Translations under genes and position numbers: made by a program
From: JAVDCA01 sp035293985
GTDB taxonomy: Bacteria; Pseudomonadota; Alphaproteobacteria; Rhizobiales; Xanthobacteraceae
DNA length: 64,000 bases
Direction: 5' to 3'
Assembly (NCBI GenBank): GCA_035293985.1
Contig: DATGLS010000040.1
Span: forward strand, 62,001-126,000
The notes under the pieces: generated by a model
Told to the model about the DNA's origin: nothing
Databases searched by the model: none
Seen by the model: the letters and a program-made list of their open reading frames with translations, nothing else
In this document: piece by piece, positions 1 to 8,958 of the stretch
Layout of the letters: each line of letters opens with the position of its first letter
How positions within the stretch are numbered: position 1 is the stretch's first letter

Positions 1-368
1 ACGCCGCTGCGTTTGGCGATCTGGATCAGCTCGTCGGCCTCGAACAGCTCCATCGCGATCGGCTTCTCCAGCAGCACATGCTTGCCGGCGCGCAGGCAGT
101 CGCGCGCGATCGGATAATGCGTGCTCTCGGGCGTGGTGCAGATGTAGACGACCTTGACGTTGTCGTTCCTGACGATCTCCTGGTAGTCGAGCGTCGCGGT
201 CGCCGGATTGGTCAGCGCCTTGATCTCGGCGAGCCGGTCAGGCCGGATCTCGGCGATGTGCAGCTTCTTGCACAGCGCCGACTTCGCCAGCGTCTCGGCG
301 CGGATGCCGCCGCACCAGCCCGGCCCGATCACGGCGCATTCGAGTGCTTCCACGATATCGACTCCCAT
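1..368 (-). CDS. Gfo/Idh/MocA family oxidoreductase, N-terminal part (3' end outside window)
   Basis: About 122 residues of an NAD(P)-dependent sugar or cyclitol dehydrogenase of the Gfo/Idh/MocA family are visible; the rest runs off the left edge. The start at 368 is preceded by GGGGAA. The N terminus reads as a Rossmann fold: AVIGPGWCGGIR holds the nucleotide-binding glycines, VVYICTTPESTH is the typical strand-loop after the second beta-alpha unit, and HVLLEKPIAM is the family's EKP motif, whose Lys lies in the active site. Substrate cannot be told from this fragment. It is on the same strand as the molybdenum hydroxylase pair upstream of it but is separated from them by a terminator and a repeat, so it is probably an independent unit. 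Confidence 0.85.
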   Translation of the reverse strand, partial: MGVDIVEALECAVIGPGWCGGIRAETLAKSALCKKLHIAEIRPDRLAEIKALTNPATATLDYQEIVRNDNVKVVYICTTPESTHYPIARDCLRAGKHVLLEKPIAMELFEADELIQIAKRSG

Positions 369-382
369 GCTTCCCCGATCGC

Positions 383-463
383 CGTCATTGCGAGCGAAGC
401 GAAGCAATCCCGTTGTCGCTGCACGAGATTGCGTCGGCGCGCTGCGCGCGCCTCGCAATGACG
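383..463. repeat. Palindromic intergenic repeat with GTCATTGCGAG ends (family A)
   Basis: The element is bounded by perfect 12-base inverted ends, CGTCATTGCGAG at 383-394 and CTCGCAATGACG at 452-463, with an inner GCGCGCTGCGCGCGC stem. Elements with this end sequence are abundant between genes in Bradyrhizobium and Rhodopseudomonas relatives (from memory). It lies between the oxidoreductase start and the terminator of the molybdenum hydroxylase genes. The spurious short ORFs here come from the repeat. Confidence 0.8.
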
Positions 464-532
464 GTTGGGGGACGCCCGGCACGAGGCCGGGCGGATGACG
501 ACGTGGCAGCGGTATAACGACGGCTCGCCCAT

Positions 533-563
533 AAGAAAAGGGCCGGACGCGGACGTCCGGCCC
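533..563 (-). terminator. Rho-independent terminator of the molybdenum hydroxylase operon
   Basis: A perfect 10-base stem, GGGCCGGACG at 540-549 with CGTCCGGCCC at 554-563, has a 4-base loop. On the minus strand it is followed by a T-rich run (TTTTCTTAT). It lies 35 bases past the stop codon of the large subunit gene, where a terminator is expected. Confidence 0.85.
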
Positions 564-597
564 CATCGTTGAGACCCGCCAGGTCTTTCGTATTGCC

Positions 598-2883
598 CTA
601 CGCGAACGACGCCTTCACGTTGTCGGGCGAGAACGGCACGCGGCGGATGCGCACGCCGGTGGCATCGAAGATCGCATTGGCGATTGCGGCCGCGACCGGG
701 CGTGTGGAGGGCTCGCCCGCACCCGACGGGGCGATGTCGGGATGGTTGAGCAGCACGATGTCGATCGCCTCCGGCGTCTCGGTGATGTCGAGGATCGGGT
801 AGGTCATCCAGTCGATGCTGGTGACGCTCTTATCGTCGAACTTCACCTCTTCCCACAGCGTGCGGCTCACGCCCTGCACGATGTTGCCCTCGATGCACTT
901 CTCCAGGCCATCCGGGTTGATGATCTGGCCGCAGTCGTGTGCCACGGTGAATTTACGCGCCCAGATCTTGCCGCTCGACCGGTCGACCTCGACCTCGGCG
1001 ATCACCGCGACGCGGGTGCCGTTGCGCTGCGCATACGCGATGCCGCGGCCGTTGACCTTGCTGCCGGTCTGGTCGCGCCGCGGCGACGGGCGCGTCTGCC
1101 AGTTGGCCCTCTGTGCCGCCGCTCTGATCAGCGCAATGTCGCGCGCGTCCTTGATGTGGCGCAGCCGGAACTCGATCGCATCGACGTTGAGCGCCGCTGC
1201 GACCTCGTCGATGAACGACTCGCTGGCGAAGTGGATCTGTGGGCCGACCGGATCGCGCAAGTGTGAGGAACGCAGCGGCGAGGCGCGGTCGAGCAGCGGC
1301 GGGATCGTCTCCCAGGCGAGCCGTTTGTTGGGGAAGGCATAGGATTCGGCGGGTACGCCGAATCCGTCGCCTGATTTGATCGTGATGCCGCGGGTCTGTC
1401 CCGCCAGCGTATCGAACGGCTTGCTGCCGTTGGTGTCGACATCGACTCGCGAGAAGCCCTTGCTCACGAAGTCGTAGGCGATCATCTGGCCGGAGGCGTC
1501 GATTGCGGCGCGGGCGCGATGGATCGAGGCCGGACCTTTCGGGTCCCAGCCGGTGCCCTGGTTGCGCATGTACTGCAGGCGCACCGGCGCGCCCACCGCC
1601 TTGGCGAGGACGGCCGCGTCCATGGCGGCATCGTCGGCGTCGTTGCGGCCATACGAGCCCGGACCGGTGGTCCAGATCACATGCACCTTGTCGACCGGCA
1701 TCTCGAGAATCGAGGCGAGGCCCTGCTGGACGAAGTGCGATTTCTGCGTCCCGCTCCAGCACGTCGCCTTGCCGTCCTTGATCTCGACCAGCGCGCAGGC
1801 CGGGCCCATGCTGGCATGCGACTGGAACGGCCACTCGTACTCGGCCTCGATCACCTTGGCGGCCGCCTTGAAGGCCGCGTCGACGTCGCCGTTCTGCTTC
1901 TCGACGTCGCGCTTGCGCACCGGGGCCTTGCGGATGTGCTCGTAGAGCGCGGCCTGGCTCGGGAAGGGGGGCGCCGCCTGCGACCACTCCACCTCGAGCT
2001 TGCTCATCGCCTGGATCGCGTCCCACTCGCGCGGCGCGACGACGCCGAGGAATCCCTCCTGCCAGACGACGCGCGCGCCGGGGATGTCCTTGATCGATGC
2101 TTCATCGACCTTCACCGGCACCGCGCCGGCGACCTCGGGCCGGATCATGCGCGCATGCAGCATGCCGGGCAGCTTGACGTCGGTGCAGAAGTTCTCCTGG
2201 GCAAAAACCTTGGGCGCCACGTCCTCACGCTTGATGCGCTGGCCGACGATTTTGTGGTCCTTTGGGTCCTTCGGCTTCGCCTGGCCGGGCGCGTAGAGCG
2301 GGTTGCCGTACTTCTTGTTCCACGCGAGCTGAACATTGAAGTAGCGGCCGCCGATCAGCTCGGCATAGCTCGCCTTCTTCGCGGCGTCGTCCTTCGCATG
2401 CACGACGCCGTCCGTCACCACGAGCTGATCGGCCGGAATGTTGAGCTGCGCGGCCGCCATCTCGACCAGCACGCGGCGCGCTTCCGCCGCCGCGACACGC
2501 ATTTGCCTGCCGCCGTCCTGGATGCCGGTCGAGCCCGAGGCGCCGCCCTGGTTCACGCTGGTCGCCGTGTCGGCGAGATCGACCTTAACGGCATGGAACG
2601 GAACGTCGAGCTCCTCGGCGACCATCTGGCCGATCGCGGCCGTGAGCCCGTGGCCCATGTCCATCTTGCCGAAATAGGCCATCACGTGGCCGTCGCCCTG
2701 CACGGCGATGAAGGAGGAGAGCTGGTCGGGCATCAGCGGCGGCTTTGTGCTCTGCGCCAGCGCAGCGCGGTGATCGAGCAGCGTGTCGAGGCCGATGCCG
2801 GCGCCGACCGATACGACGAGGGCACCGCCGGCCTTGAGCAGGGTGCGGCGTGAGAAGGCGGAGGGCTTGTCCATCCTGGTCAT
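598..2883 (-). CDS. XDH-family molybdopterin-binding large subunit (isoquinoline 1-oxidoreductase beta-like)
   Basis: A 761-residue molybdenum hydroxylase large subunit. It opens with a twin-arginine signal, SRRTLLKAGG (Arg12-Arg13), followed by a hydrophobic stretch, so the holoenzyme is probably exported folded by Tat. Two aldehyde oxidase/xanthine dehydrogenase molybdopterin regions follow, and SGAGEPSTRP near the C terminus contains the catalytic Glu (about residue 724) of the family. The start at 2883 was chosen over an upstream one because GGGAGG lies just before it and the longer version overlaps the small subunit. It pairs with the [2Fe-2S] subunit and there is no FAD subunit; this two-subunit form resembles isoquinoline 1-oxidoreductase and periplasmic aldehyde dehydrogenases, which pass electrons to cytochromes. 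Substrate unknown. It would need molybdate, and modABC lies elsewhere in the window. Confidence 0.9.
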   Translation of the reverse strand: MTRMDKPSAFSRRTLLKAGGALVVSVGAGIGLDTLLDHRAALAQSTKPPLMPDQLSSFIAVQGDGHVMAYFGKMDMGHGLTAAIGQMVAEELDVPFHAVKVDLADTATSVNQGGASGSTGIQDGGRQMRVAAAEARRVLVEMAAAQLNIPADQLVVTDGVVHAKDDAAKKASYAELIGGRYFNVQLAWNKKYGNPLYAPGQAKPKDPKDHKIVGQRIKREDVAPKVFAQENFCTDVKLPGMLHARMIRPEVAGAVPVKVDEASIKDIPGARVVWQEGFLGVVAPREWDAIQAMSKLEVEWSQAAPPFPSQAALYEHIRKAPVRKRDVEKQNGDVDAAFKAAAKVIEAEYEWPFQSHASMGPACALVEIKDGKATCWSGTQKSHFVQQGLASILEMPVDKVHVIWTTGPGSYGRNDADDAAMDAAVLAKAVGAPVRLQYMRNQGTGWDPKGPASIHRARAAIDASGQMIAYDFVSKGFSRVDVDTNGSKPFDTLAGQTRGITIKSGDGFGVPAESYAFPNKRLAWETIPPLLDRASPLRSSHLRDPVGPQIHFASESFIDEVAAALNVDAIEFRLRHIKDARDIALIRAAAQRANWQTRPSPRRDQTGSKVNGRGIAYAQRNGTRVAVIAEVEVDRSSGKIWARKFTVAHDCGQIINPDGLEKCIEGNIVQGVSRTLWEEVKFDDKSVTSIDWMTYPILDITETPEAIDIVLLNHPDIAPSGAGEPSTRPVAAAIANAIFDATGVRIRRVPFSPDNVKASFA

Positions 2884-2894
2884 GGCTCCCTCCC

Positions 2895-3368
2895 TCAGCC
2901 CGCCATCTCGGCGGCGGCGCGCTTGACCGCGCGCAGGATGCCCATGTGCGTGCCGCAGCGGCACTTGAGGCCTTCGAGCGCCTGCCTGATCTCGGCGTCG
3001 GTCGGCTTCTTCTTATCGCGCAGGAACGCGGCGGCGGTCATGATCCAGCCGTTGATGCAGTAGCCGCATTGCGGCACCTGCTCCTCCACATACGCGGTCT
3101 GCAGCGGATGCGGTTTCTCGGGCGTGCCGAGCCCGGCCAGCGTCACGACCTTGCCGGCGCCGACCGCCGACAGCGGCGTGACGCACGAGCGGATCGGCTG
3201 CCCGTCGAGATGCACCGTGCAGGCGCCGCACTGCGCGAGCCCGCAGCCGAAATGCGGATTGTTTAGACCGATGTCGTCGCGCAGCGCGTAGAGCAGCGGC
3301 ATATCGGGATCGGCATCGACCGTATGGTCGTGCCCGTTCACGTTGAGATTGAATTTCTGCGTCGCCAT
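2895..3368 (-). CDS. (2Fe-2S)-binding small subunit of the molybdenum hydroxylase
   Basis: A 157-residue iron-sulfur subunit. The first cluster uses Cys42, Cys47, Cys50 and Cys62 (CGLAQCGACTVHLDG then RSC), the plant-ferredoxin type. The second uses the CGYC and CRCG motifs of the C-terminal helical domain near residues 100 and 136. Length and motif order are standard for IorA/CoxS-type subunits. It has no signal peptide, as expected for a partner co-exported with a Tat-bearing large subunit. GGAGGAA precedes the start, and the stop is 11 bases before the large-subunit start, so the two are co-transcribed. Confidence 0.92.
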   Translation of the reverse strand: MATQKFNLNVNGHDHTVDADPDMPLLYALRDDIGLNNPHFGCGLAQCGACTVHLDGQPIRSCVTPLSAVGAGKVVTLAGLGTPEKPHPLQTAYVEEQVPQCGYCINGWIMTAAAFLRDKKKPTDAEIRQALEGLKCRCGTHMGILRAVKRAAAEMAG

Positions 3369-3457
3369 GGTGCGCGTTCCTCCGAGAACGATGGTTGGCG
3401 GAGAGCCTATGCCAGTCGATGAGCGATGTGAACGGGCTTGAGCGCTTGCTCAGGCAG

Positions 3458-3583
3458 CCCTCTCCCCGCCCTTGCGCCGCCCTTGCGGGGGAGAGTGGGC
3501 GAGGGGGAAGCCACACACTCATGAGCAAGCGGCGGGAGCCCTCCGCGCCGTCCCCCGCAAGCGGGGCGCAAGCGGGGAGGGGG
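3458..3583. repeat. GC-rich palindromic repeat of the CCCTCTCCCCGC/GCGGGGAGGGG type (family B)
   Basis: The block alternates C-rich and G-rich arms (CCCTCTCCCCGCCCTTGC, GCGGGGGAGAGTGGG, then TCCCCCGCAAGCGGGG and AGCGGGGAGGGGG) around a central ATGAGCAAGCGGCGGGAG. It fills the gap between the CobW-type gene stop and the promoter of the molybdenum hydroxylase operon. Related blocks occur at 28006-28121, 31763-31920, 43450-43593 and 57877-58131. Confidence 0.75.
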
Positions 3584-3603
3584 ACGCGAGCCTATGCGTG
3601 TGG

Positions 3604-4632
<1,029 letters not shown>

Positions 4633-4654
4633 ATGCGACCCAAACGAGATGCGC

Positions 4655-4728
4655 CGTAGGGTGGGCAAAATCGCCTGCTCCGCCGCGGCCGCGGAGCAAA
4701 GGCGCAAATTGCGATTTTTGCCCACGCA
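4655..4728. repeat. Palindromic repeat, CGTAGGGTGGGCAAA type (family C), copy 1
   Basis: The outer arms TGGGCAAAATCGC (4662-4674) and GCGATTTTTGCCCA (4711-4724) pair with one bulge, and the core GCTCCGCCGCGGCCGCGGAGC is itself a hairpin. Three more copies are at 56762-56843, 59522-59598 and 60410-60511. It occupies the leader of the CobW-type gene. Confidence 0.8.
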
Positions 4729-4777
4729 GATGGGCTGAGTTGCGCGCCTTTGTCCCTCCTACGACGACTTTCGCCGC

Positions 4778-6142
4778 TCAAAAATCCATCTCCAGCACGT
4801 AGAGGCCGCCGGTGAAGCGGTCGACCGTGTAGACGATCTCGCGCTCGTCGACGAACACGTCGTTGAGCTGGATCGCGCCGACCGGCGAGAGTGCCGGCGC
4901 CGGCGGCACGAAGGCGGCGACTTCCTTCGGCTGGTAGGCGTTGGAGATGTCGTAGGCGCGCAAGCCGCCGTTGAAGAACGTGCCGATGATGATCTGGTCC
5001 GAATGCCAGCAGTACGGCGACGGCGTGTTCTCATGGATGTTGTGCGCGCCGAAGCGGCCGCCGCGGCTCGAGAAGGCGTCGGGCGGCGGCAGCGGGCAGG
5101 TCGAGATCGGCACCGGATGCTTCTCGTCGCGCAGGTCGAGCAGCCAGACGAGCTTCGGCCAGTCCTCGGCGTTGTTGTTGGTCGACTCGTCGGTGACGAC
5201 CAGCAGGTTGCGCTCGAACAGCGGCAGCACCGTGTGGGTGAAGCCGGTGTACGGCGGCGAGTTGTCCCAGCGGCACAGCGGCTTCGGATGCGCCTTGTCG
5301 GAGATGTCCATCACGAACATGCCGCCGTCGATGTAGCCGAGGTAGCAGCGGTCCGGCCGCTCCGGATAGACGTTGGTGTTGTGGGCGCGAAAACCCTTGT
5401 CGAGCGCCGGCTTGGTGTGACGCTCCGGCGGCGCCTCATTGTCGCCCTCGCGCGTGCCCGGCATCCACCAGCGGCCGACCTCGTGCGGCCGCGACGGGTT
5501 GCGCACGTCGAAGATGCGATAGAACTGGTCATCGAGCTCGTGGGTCGGCTTGAAGTCGGGCGCGCCCGATGCCATGTGCACGTACTCGCCGTCGCAGAAC
5601 CACAGCTGGTGCACGCCGCGCGAATGCGCGCCCGAGCAGTCGGTGAAGCTGATCGACCGCGGCTGGTTCGGATTGGAGATGTCGAACAGCTCGAATCCGG
5701 CGGGGACCTGCCCGGTCTTCTGCGTCTGGTACGCCACCGCCATGATGTCGCCGGTGATCTCGAGCGAGTTCGAGCGCATGTGGCTCTGTGGCAGGTCGGT
5801 CTGCACGATCACCTTCGGCTTGCGCGGATCCGAGACGTCGACCGCGGTGAAATTCTTCGGCGCGCTTTCATGTGCGAGCCACAGAATCCGCCGGCCGTCC
5901 TTGGCGACCTGCACCGCCATGCCCTCGCCCATGCCGCCGAAGCCCGCGAGCGTGTCGTGCGCGATCAGCTTGAAGTTCCAGCTGAGATCCGAGCCGCCCT
6001 TGCGCAGCGGCGCCGCGGCCTTGCCGATCGGCCGCGCATTGGTCTTGGCCTTCTTCGCAGCGAGCTTCGGCTTCAGCGCCGCTTTCCTGGCGGTCTTCTT
6101 GGCGACCTTCTTCGCAGCCTTCTTGGCAGGCTTCCTGGACAT
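4778..6142 (-). CDS. LVIVD-repeat beta-propeller protein with Lys/Ala-rich N terminus
   Basis: A 454-residue protein. From about residue 50 on it is a chain of LVIVD-type propeller blades, each with a phrase like AVDVSDPRKPKVI, LFDISNPNQPRSI, IFDVRNPSRPHEV, VMDISDKAHPKPL or AYDISNAYQPKEV. Its enzymatic role is unknown; propellers of this type are usually ligand-binding or surface proteins. The first 50 residues are different: repeated KKAAKKVAKK blocks like the C-terminal tail of histone H1, with no signal peptide. GGAGAG precedes the start at 6142. The AT-rich gap upstream is shared with the divergent polysaccharide operon. No function can be assigned. Confidence 0.8.
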   Translation of the reverse strand: MSRKPAKKAAKKVAKKTARKAALKPKLAAKKAKTNARPIGKAAAPLRKGGSDLSWNFKLIAHDTLAGFGGMGEGMAVQVAKDGRRILWLAHESAPKNFTAVDVSDPRKPKVIVQTDLPQSHMRSNSLEITGDIMAVAYQTQKTGQVPAGFELFDISNPNQPRSISFTDCSGAHSRGVHQLWFCDGEYVHMASGAPDFKPTHELDDQFYRIFDVRNPSRPHEVGRWWMPGTREGDNEAPPERHTKPALDKGFRAHNTNVYPERPDRCYLGYIDGGMFVMDISDKAHPKPLCRWDNSPPYTGFTHTVLPLFERNLLVVTDESTNNNAEDWPKLVWLLDLRDEKHPVPISTCPLPPPDAFSSRGGRFGAHNIHENTPSPYCWHSDQIIIGTFFNGGLRAYDISNAYQPKEVAAFVPPAPALSPVGAIQLNDVFVDEREIVYTVDRFTGGLYVLEMDF

Positions 6143-6484
6143 TCCACTCTCCGTCACGGTTCGGGAGCCGGAAACTAGAGGATTTGCCCCGCATGCGCGA
6201 CAGCGTCGTGGCAAGGGTGGCTTCCCGTTCACCTGCCCTTGCGATCGGGTGTCGTGCGCCGCGCCGGTACGCTCCTGCCGCGCGGAGGACGTCGCCCACA
6301 TGGGTAGAATTACTTAGGTACAATTACAAGTAATCGGATAGGTATTAACCACGATCTACTCATTTACGACGTTTGCAAGTCGCAGTAGTGGAACGCTTTT
6401 TCCCCGATTACTGTCGGAACAACTACGATTTTTTTAACCCGAGCGATGCAACATCGGGTGGGCTTAAGGGGGAAAAGACTAGCC
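6143..6484. promoter_or_regulatory. AT-rich divergent intergenic region upstream of the polysaccharide operon
   Basis: 342 bases without a gene between the divergent LVIVD gene and the Hpt gene. From about 6305 to 6460 base composition drops sharply (GAATTACTTAGGTAC, ATTACAAGTAATC, GGATAGGTATTAACC, then a run of T). ATTACAAGTAAT is nearly palindromic. Similar TAGGTA and ACAAGTA words recur in the AT-rich gaps at 12366-12421 and 18100-18190. This is the likely promoter region of the operon that follows; no sigma-70 hexamers are convincing by eye. AAGGGGG at about 6463 is the Shine-Dalgarno sequence for the next gene. Confidence 0.5.
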
Positions 6485-6847
6485 ATGCGCGCGGATCAGT
6501 TCAGCGAACGCCTTGCCAAGGTGCGTCACAGGTTCGCCTCGACGCTCGAGGGCAAGATCAAGGACACCTACGTGGCGCTGCCACACCTGACGGGCAGCGA
6601 CGCCAAGGTGATCGACGCGGTGGGCGAAGCCTATCGGCGCATTCACAGCATCGCCGGAATCGGCAAGGCGGTCGGCTTCTCGGCGACCGGCCGCGCGGCC
6701 CGCGATGTCGAAAATGTTTTGCTGCCGGCGCATTCGACTGGACGCGGCCTCAAGGCGGATGAGCTTGCCGCGCTCAAGCGGCAGCTGCAGCTCCTGCGCG
6801 AAGCGGCACAGCGCGAATTGGACCTCGCGGCGGCGAGCGGGCTGTGA
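6485..6847 (+). CDS. Hpt-domain phosphotransfer protein
   Basis: A stand-alone 120-residue all-helical protein. RRIHSIAGIGKAVGF around His54 matches the histidine phosphotransfer pattern (H, small residues, Gly, then GF two turns later), followed by a second helix (ARDVENVL) and an amphipathic C-terminal helix. In the family this His relays phosphate between a hybrid kinase receiver and a response regulator. It is the first gene of the polysaccharide operon and its stop overlaps the start region of the BcsB-like gene, so it is translationally linked to it. Possible partners in the window are the hybrid kinase at 15986-18019 and the receivers at 12422 and 15324. The partnership is inferred from position only. 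Confidence 0.78.
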   Translation: MRADQFSERLAKVRHRFASTLEGKIKDTYVALPHLTGSDAKVIDAVGEAYRRIHSIAGIGKAVGFSATGRAARDVENVLLPAHSTGRGLKADELAALKRQLQLLREAAQRELDLAAASGL

Positions 6848-6849
6848 CC

Positions 6850-8943
6850 ATGCGTAGCTCTGTGTGCGTGTTTGCCGCCTCGCTCGCGGCTGCGTCGGCC
6901 CTCGCCGGCCCGCTGTCCGCGACCGCTCAGCGCCGGGCCCCACCGGCGCAAGGATCTCCCTCCGTCGTCGCCCGCGCGGTGCCGATACCGCCCGCTCCGC
7001 CATCGCCCGCCATGCCGGCGGCGCCGGCGCAAGCGAACGGCCTCTATGCCGCCGTCACGCTCGCCGACATCGGCTTCGTCAACGGCTTTCGATTCGCGAA
7101 CCTGGGCGGCCGGCGCGAAGTGTTCGTGCCGGTGCCGCAGAATCCCGACGTGATGCCGCGCGCGCTCGTGCTGATCATCGACGACATCAGCGCGTTCGAG
7201 GCACGGCGCAATCTGCAGGTCCTGGTCAACGATCGCGCCGTCAGCGCCATTCCGCTCGACGGCAAGGGCGAGCGCCGCAGCATTCGCGTGCCGCTGACCA
7301 ATGCCGCCGCGCAAGCGGGCTTCATCAAGCTCGCCTTCGTCTATTCGGGCGCCGTCACGCCCGACCGCTGCATCGACGTGCGTTATGTCGGCGACAGCCT
7401 GACGATCCGGCCGGAGACCGCGATCGAGGTCGACATCGGCTCGGCGCAGCAGCTCGACGTTGCGACCACGGCCGCGCTGATGCCGTCCGACATGGCGGTG
7501 GTGCTGCCGGCCCGTCCGCTCACGCAGTCGGATCTCGCGACCGCGCTGGCGATCGGCCGCTCCCTGATCACCTCCGGCCGGCGCGTTACCTTCTACCGCG
7601 GCCAGGATGCCTTGGCGCAGCTCGCCCGGCGCGACGACACCGGACGGTGGATGCGCGGCATCGCGCTCGTCGGCGGCTTCGACCAGACCACCGGGCTGAT
7701 CGACCCGCCATTCGCGCGCGTCGCCGGCGAGGTGTTCGGCCGGCTCGGCGCCATACGTCTCGACGGCGTGCCGTCTCTGCTGGTGTCGAGCCAGAATGCG
7801 GTCGAGGTCGGCCGGCTGCTCGCCGGGCCCACCATCGCGGCGACGCGCGGCGTCGCCAGCGCGTCGGTCGGCTCTTCCGTATCGGCAGCGCTGCCCACCG
7901 ATCGCGTCACCTTCGATCGGCTCGGCATCGGGCCGGTGCAGGCGGAGATCTATGGCCGTGCCGAGCTGCCGGTCACGATCGACGTGCGCCGTCTGCCCGC
8001 CGGCACCCGGATCGAGCGCATCCTGCTCGACGTCATGGTCGCGGCCGACGCCGATAACGAAAAGGCGGTGCTCAGCGTCTATGTCAACGAGCGGTTGCTC
8101 GGCAGCACGGTCGCGACCGCGGGCGAGACGACGCATCTCGACCTCGCGCTGCCGTCCGGGCTCGTCGGCACCAGCGCCAATATCCGCGCCATCGTCCAGC
8201 GGCGCAGCGCCCAGGGCGACTGCCGGTTCGAGCCGCTCGGCTACGCGACGCAGATCCTCGGCTCGAGCGCGCTCGTGCTCACCCCCGCCGACGGCGGCCT
8301 GCATGATTTCTCCGATCTCGCCACGCGCTGGGCGAGCGGCGTCGAGGTGCTCGTCCCCGCCGCCGCGAGCGAGCACCCGACCGAGGTGCTGAGCCTGTTG
8401 GCGCAGATCCTCAACCGGCTCTCGGCCGATGCCGCGCCGATCGACGTGCAGTTCATCGTGCCGGACCGCCTCGCGTCGCCGACGCGGCCCTTCCTCGTCC
8501 TAAGCGATCGGCCGCCCGAAGGCGCGGTCCTGCACGCGCGCTTCGATCGCGGGCGGGTGACGGTGGTCGATCGCGCGAGCCGCACCCTGCTCGATCTCGG
8601 CGGCTATGCGAACGGTGCCGTCGCCCAGCTGGTGAGCGCGAACAGCCAGCCCGGCCTGTGGATCAGGTCGCTCGCCACCGACGGCGCACTGCCGGCGCCG
8701 CGCGATCTCAACATCGACCAGGGCGACGTCGCGTTCGTCGATCACACCGGCGTTGCGCTCGCGATGTCGACCGAGCGCGACACCCTGGTGCGCATCGCCT
8801 ATCCGGACCAAGTGTCGTGGCTCACCGTCGCGGAACGCTTCCGCTCGTGGATCATCGGCGGCCTGTGGCTGTTCGCGACGGCCGCGTTCCTGCTGGTGCT
8901 GCAGCGCATGTTGCGCCGCCGGCCGGCCGGCGTCGACGAATAG
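6850..8943 (+). CDS. BcsB-like periplasmic subunit of a polysaccharide synthase
   Basis: A 697-residue exported protein: signal peptide (about residues 1-28), a Pro/Ala-rich linker, a large beta-rich region and one C-terminal transmembrane helix (IIGGLWLFATAAFLLVL) with a basic tail. Two BcsB hallmarks are visible: the Cys-containing segment PDRCIDVRYVGDSLTIRP and a second one, GDCRFEPLGYATQILG. BcsB is the periplasmic, membrane-anchored partner of cellulose synthase BcsA and guides the growing glucan. Here the downstream synthase is not BcsA but an MshEN-type glycosyltransferase, so the polymer may not be cellulose. An alternative GTG start lies at 6844. Start and stop overlap the Hpt gene, and the gap to the glycosyltransferase gene is 15 bases. 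Confidence 0.82.
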   Translation: MRSSVCVFAASLAAASALAGPLSATAQRRAPPAQGSPSVVARAVPIPPAPPSPAMPAAPAQANGLYAAVTLADIGFVNGFRFANLGGRREVFVPVPQNPDVMPRALVLIIDDISAFEARRNLQVLVNDRAVSAIPLDGKGERRSIRVPLTNAAAQAGFIKLAFVYSGAVTPDRCIDVRYVGDSLTIRPETAIEVDIGSAQQLDVATTAALMPSDMAVVLPARPLTQSDLATALAIGRSLITSGRRVTFYRGQDALAQLARRDDTGRWMRGIALVGGFDQTTGLIDPPFARVAGEVFGRLGAIRLDGVPSLLVSSQNAVEVGRLLAGPTIAATRGVASASVGSSVSAALPTDRVTFDRLGIGPVQAEIYGRAELPVTIDVRRLPAGTRIERILLDVMVAADADNEKAVLSVYVNERLLGSTVATAGETTHLDLALPSGLVGTSANIRAIVQRRSAQGDCRFEPLGYATQILGSSALVLTPADGGLHDFSDLATRWASGVEVLVPAAASEHPTEVLSLLAQILNRLSADAAPIDVQFIVPDRLASPTRPFLVLSDRPPEGAVLHARFDRGRVTVVDRASRTLLDLGGYANGAVAQLVSANSQPGLWIRSLATDGALPAPRDLNIDQGDVAFVDHTGVALAMSTERDTLVRIAYPDQVSWLTVAERFRSWIIGGLWLFATAAFLLVLQRMLRRRPAGVDE

Positions 8944-8958
8944 CCGATCACGCCCACC

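Noticed and set aside
4633..4725. N-terminal extension of the CobW-type protein
   Set aside because: It is encoded by a palindromic repeat, and the G-domain begins correctly from the inner start at 4632.
6850..8943. Calling the locus a standard cellulose synthase operon
   Set aside because: No BcsA with a PilZ domain, no BcsC and no BcsZ (GH8) are present; only the BcsB-like subunit fits.
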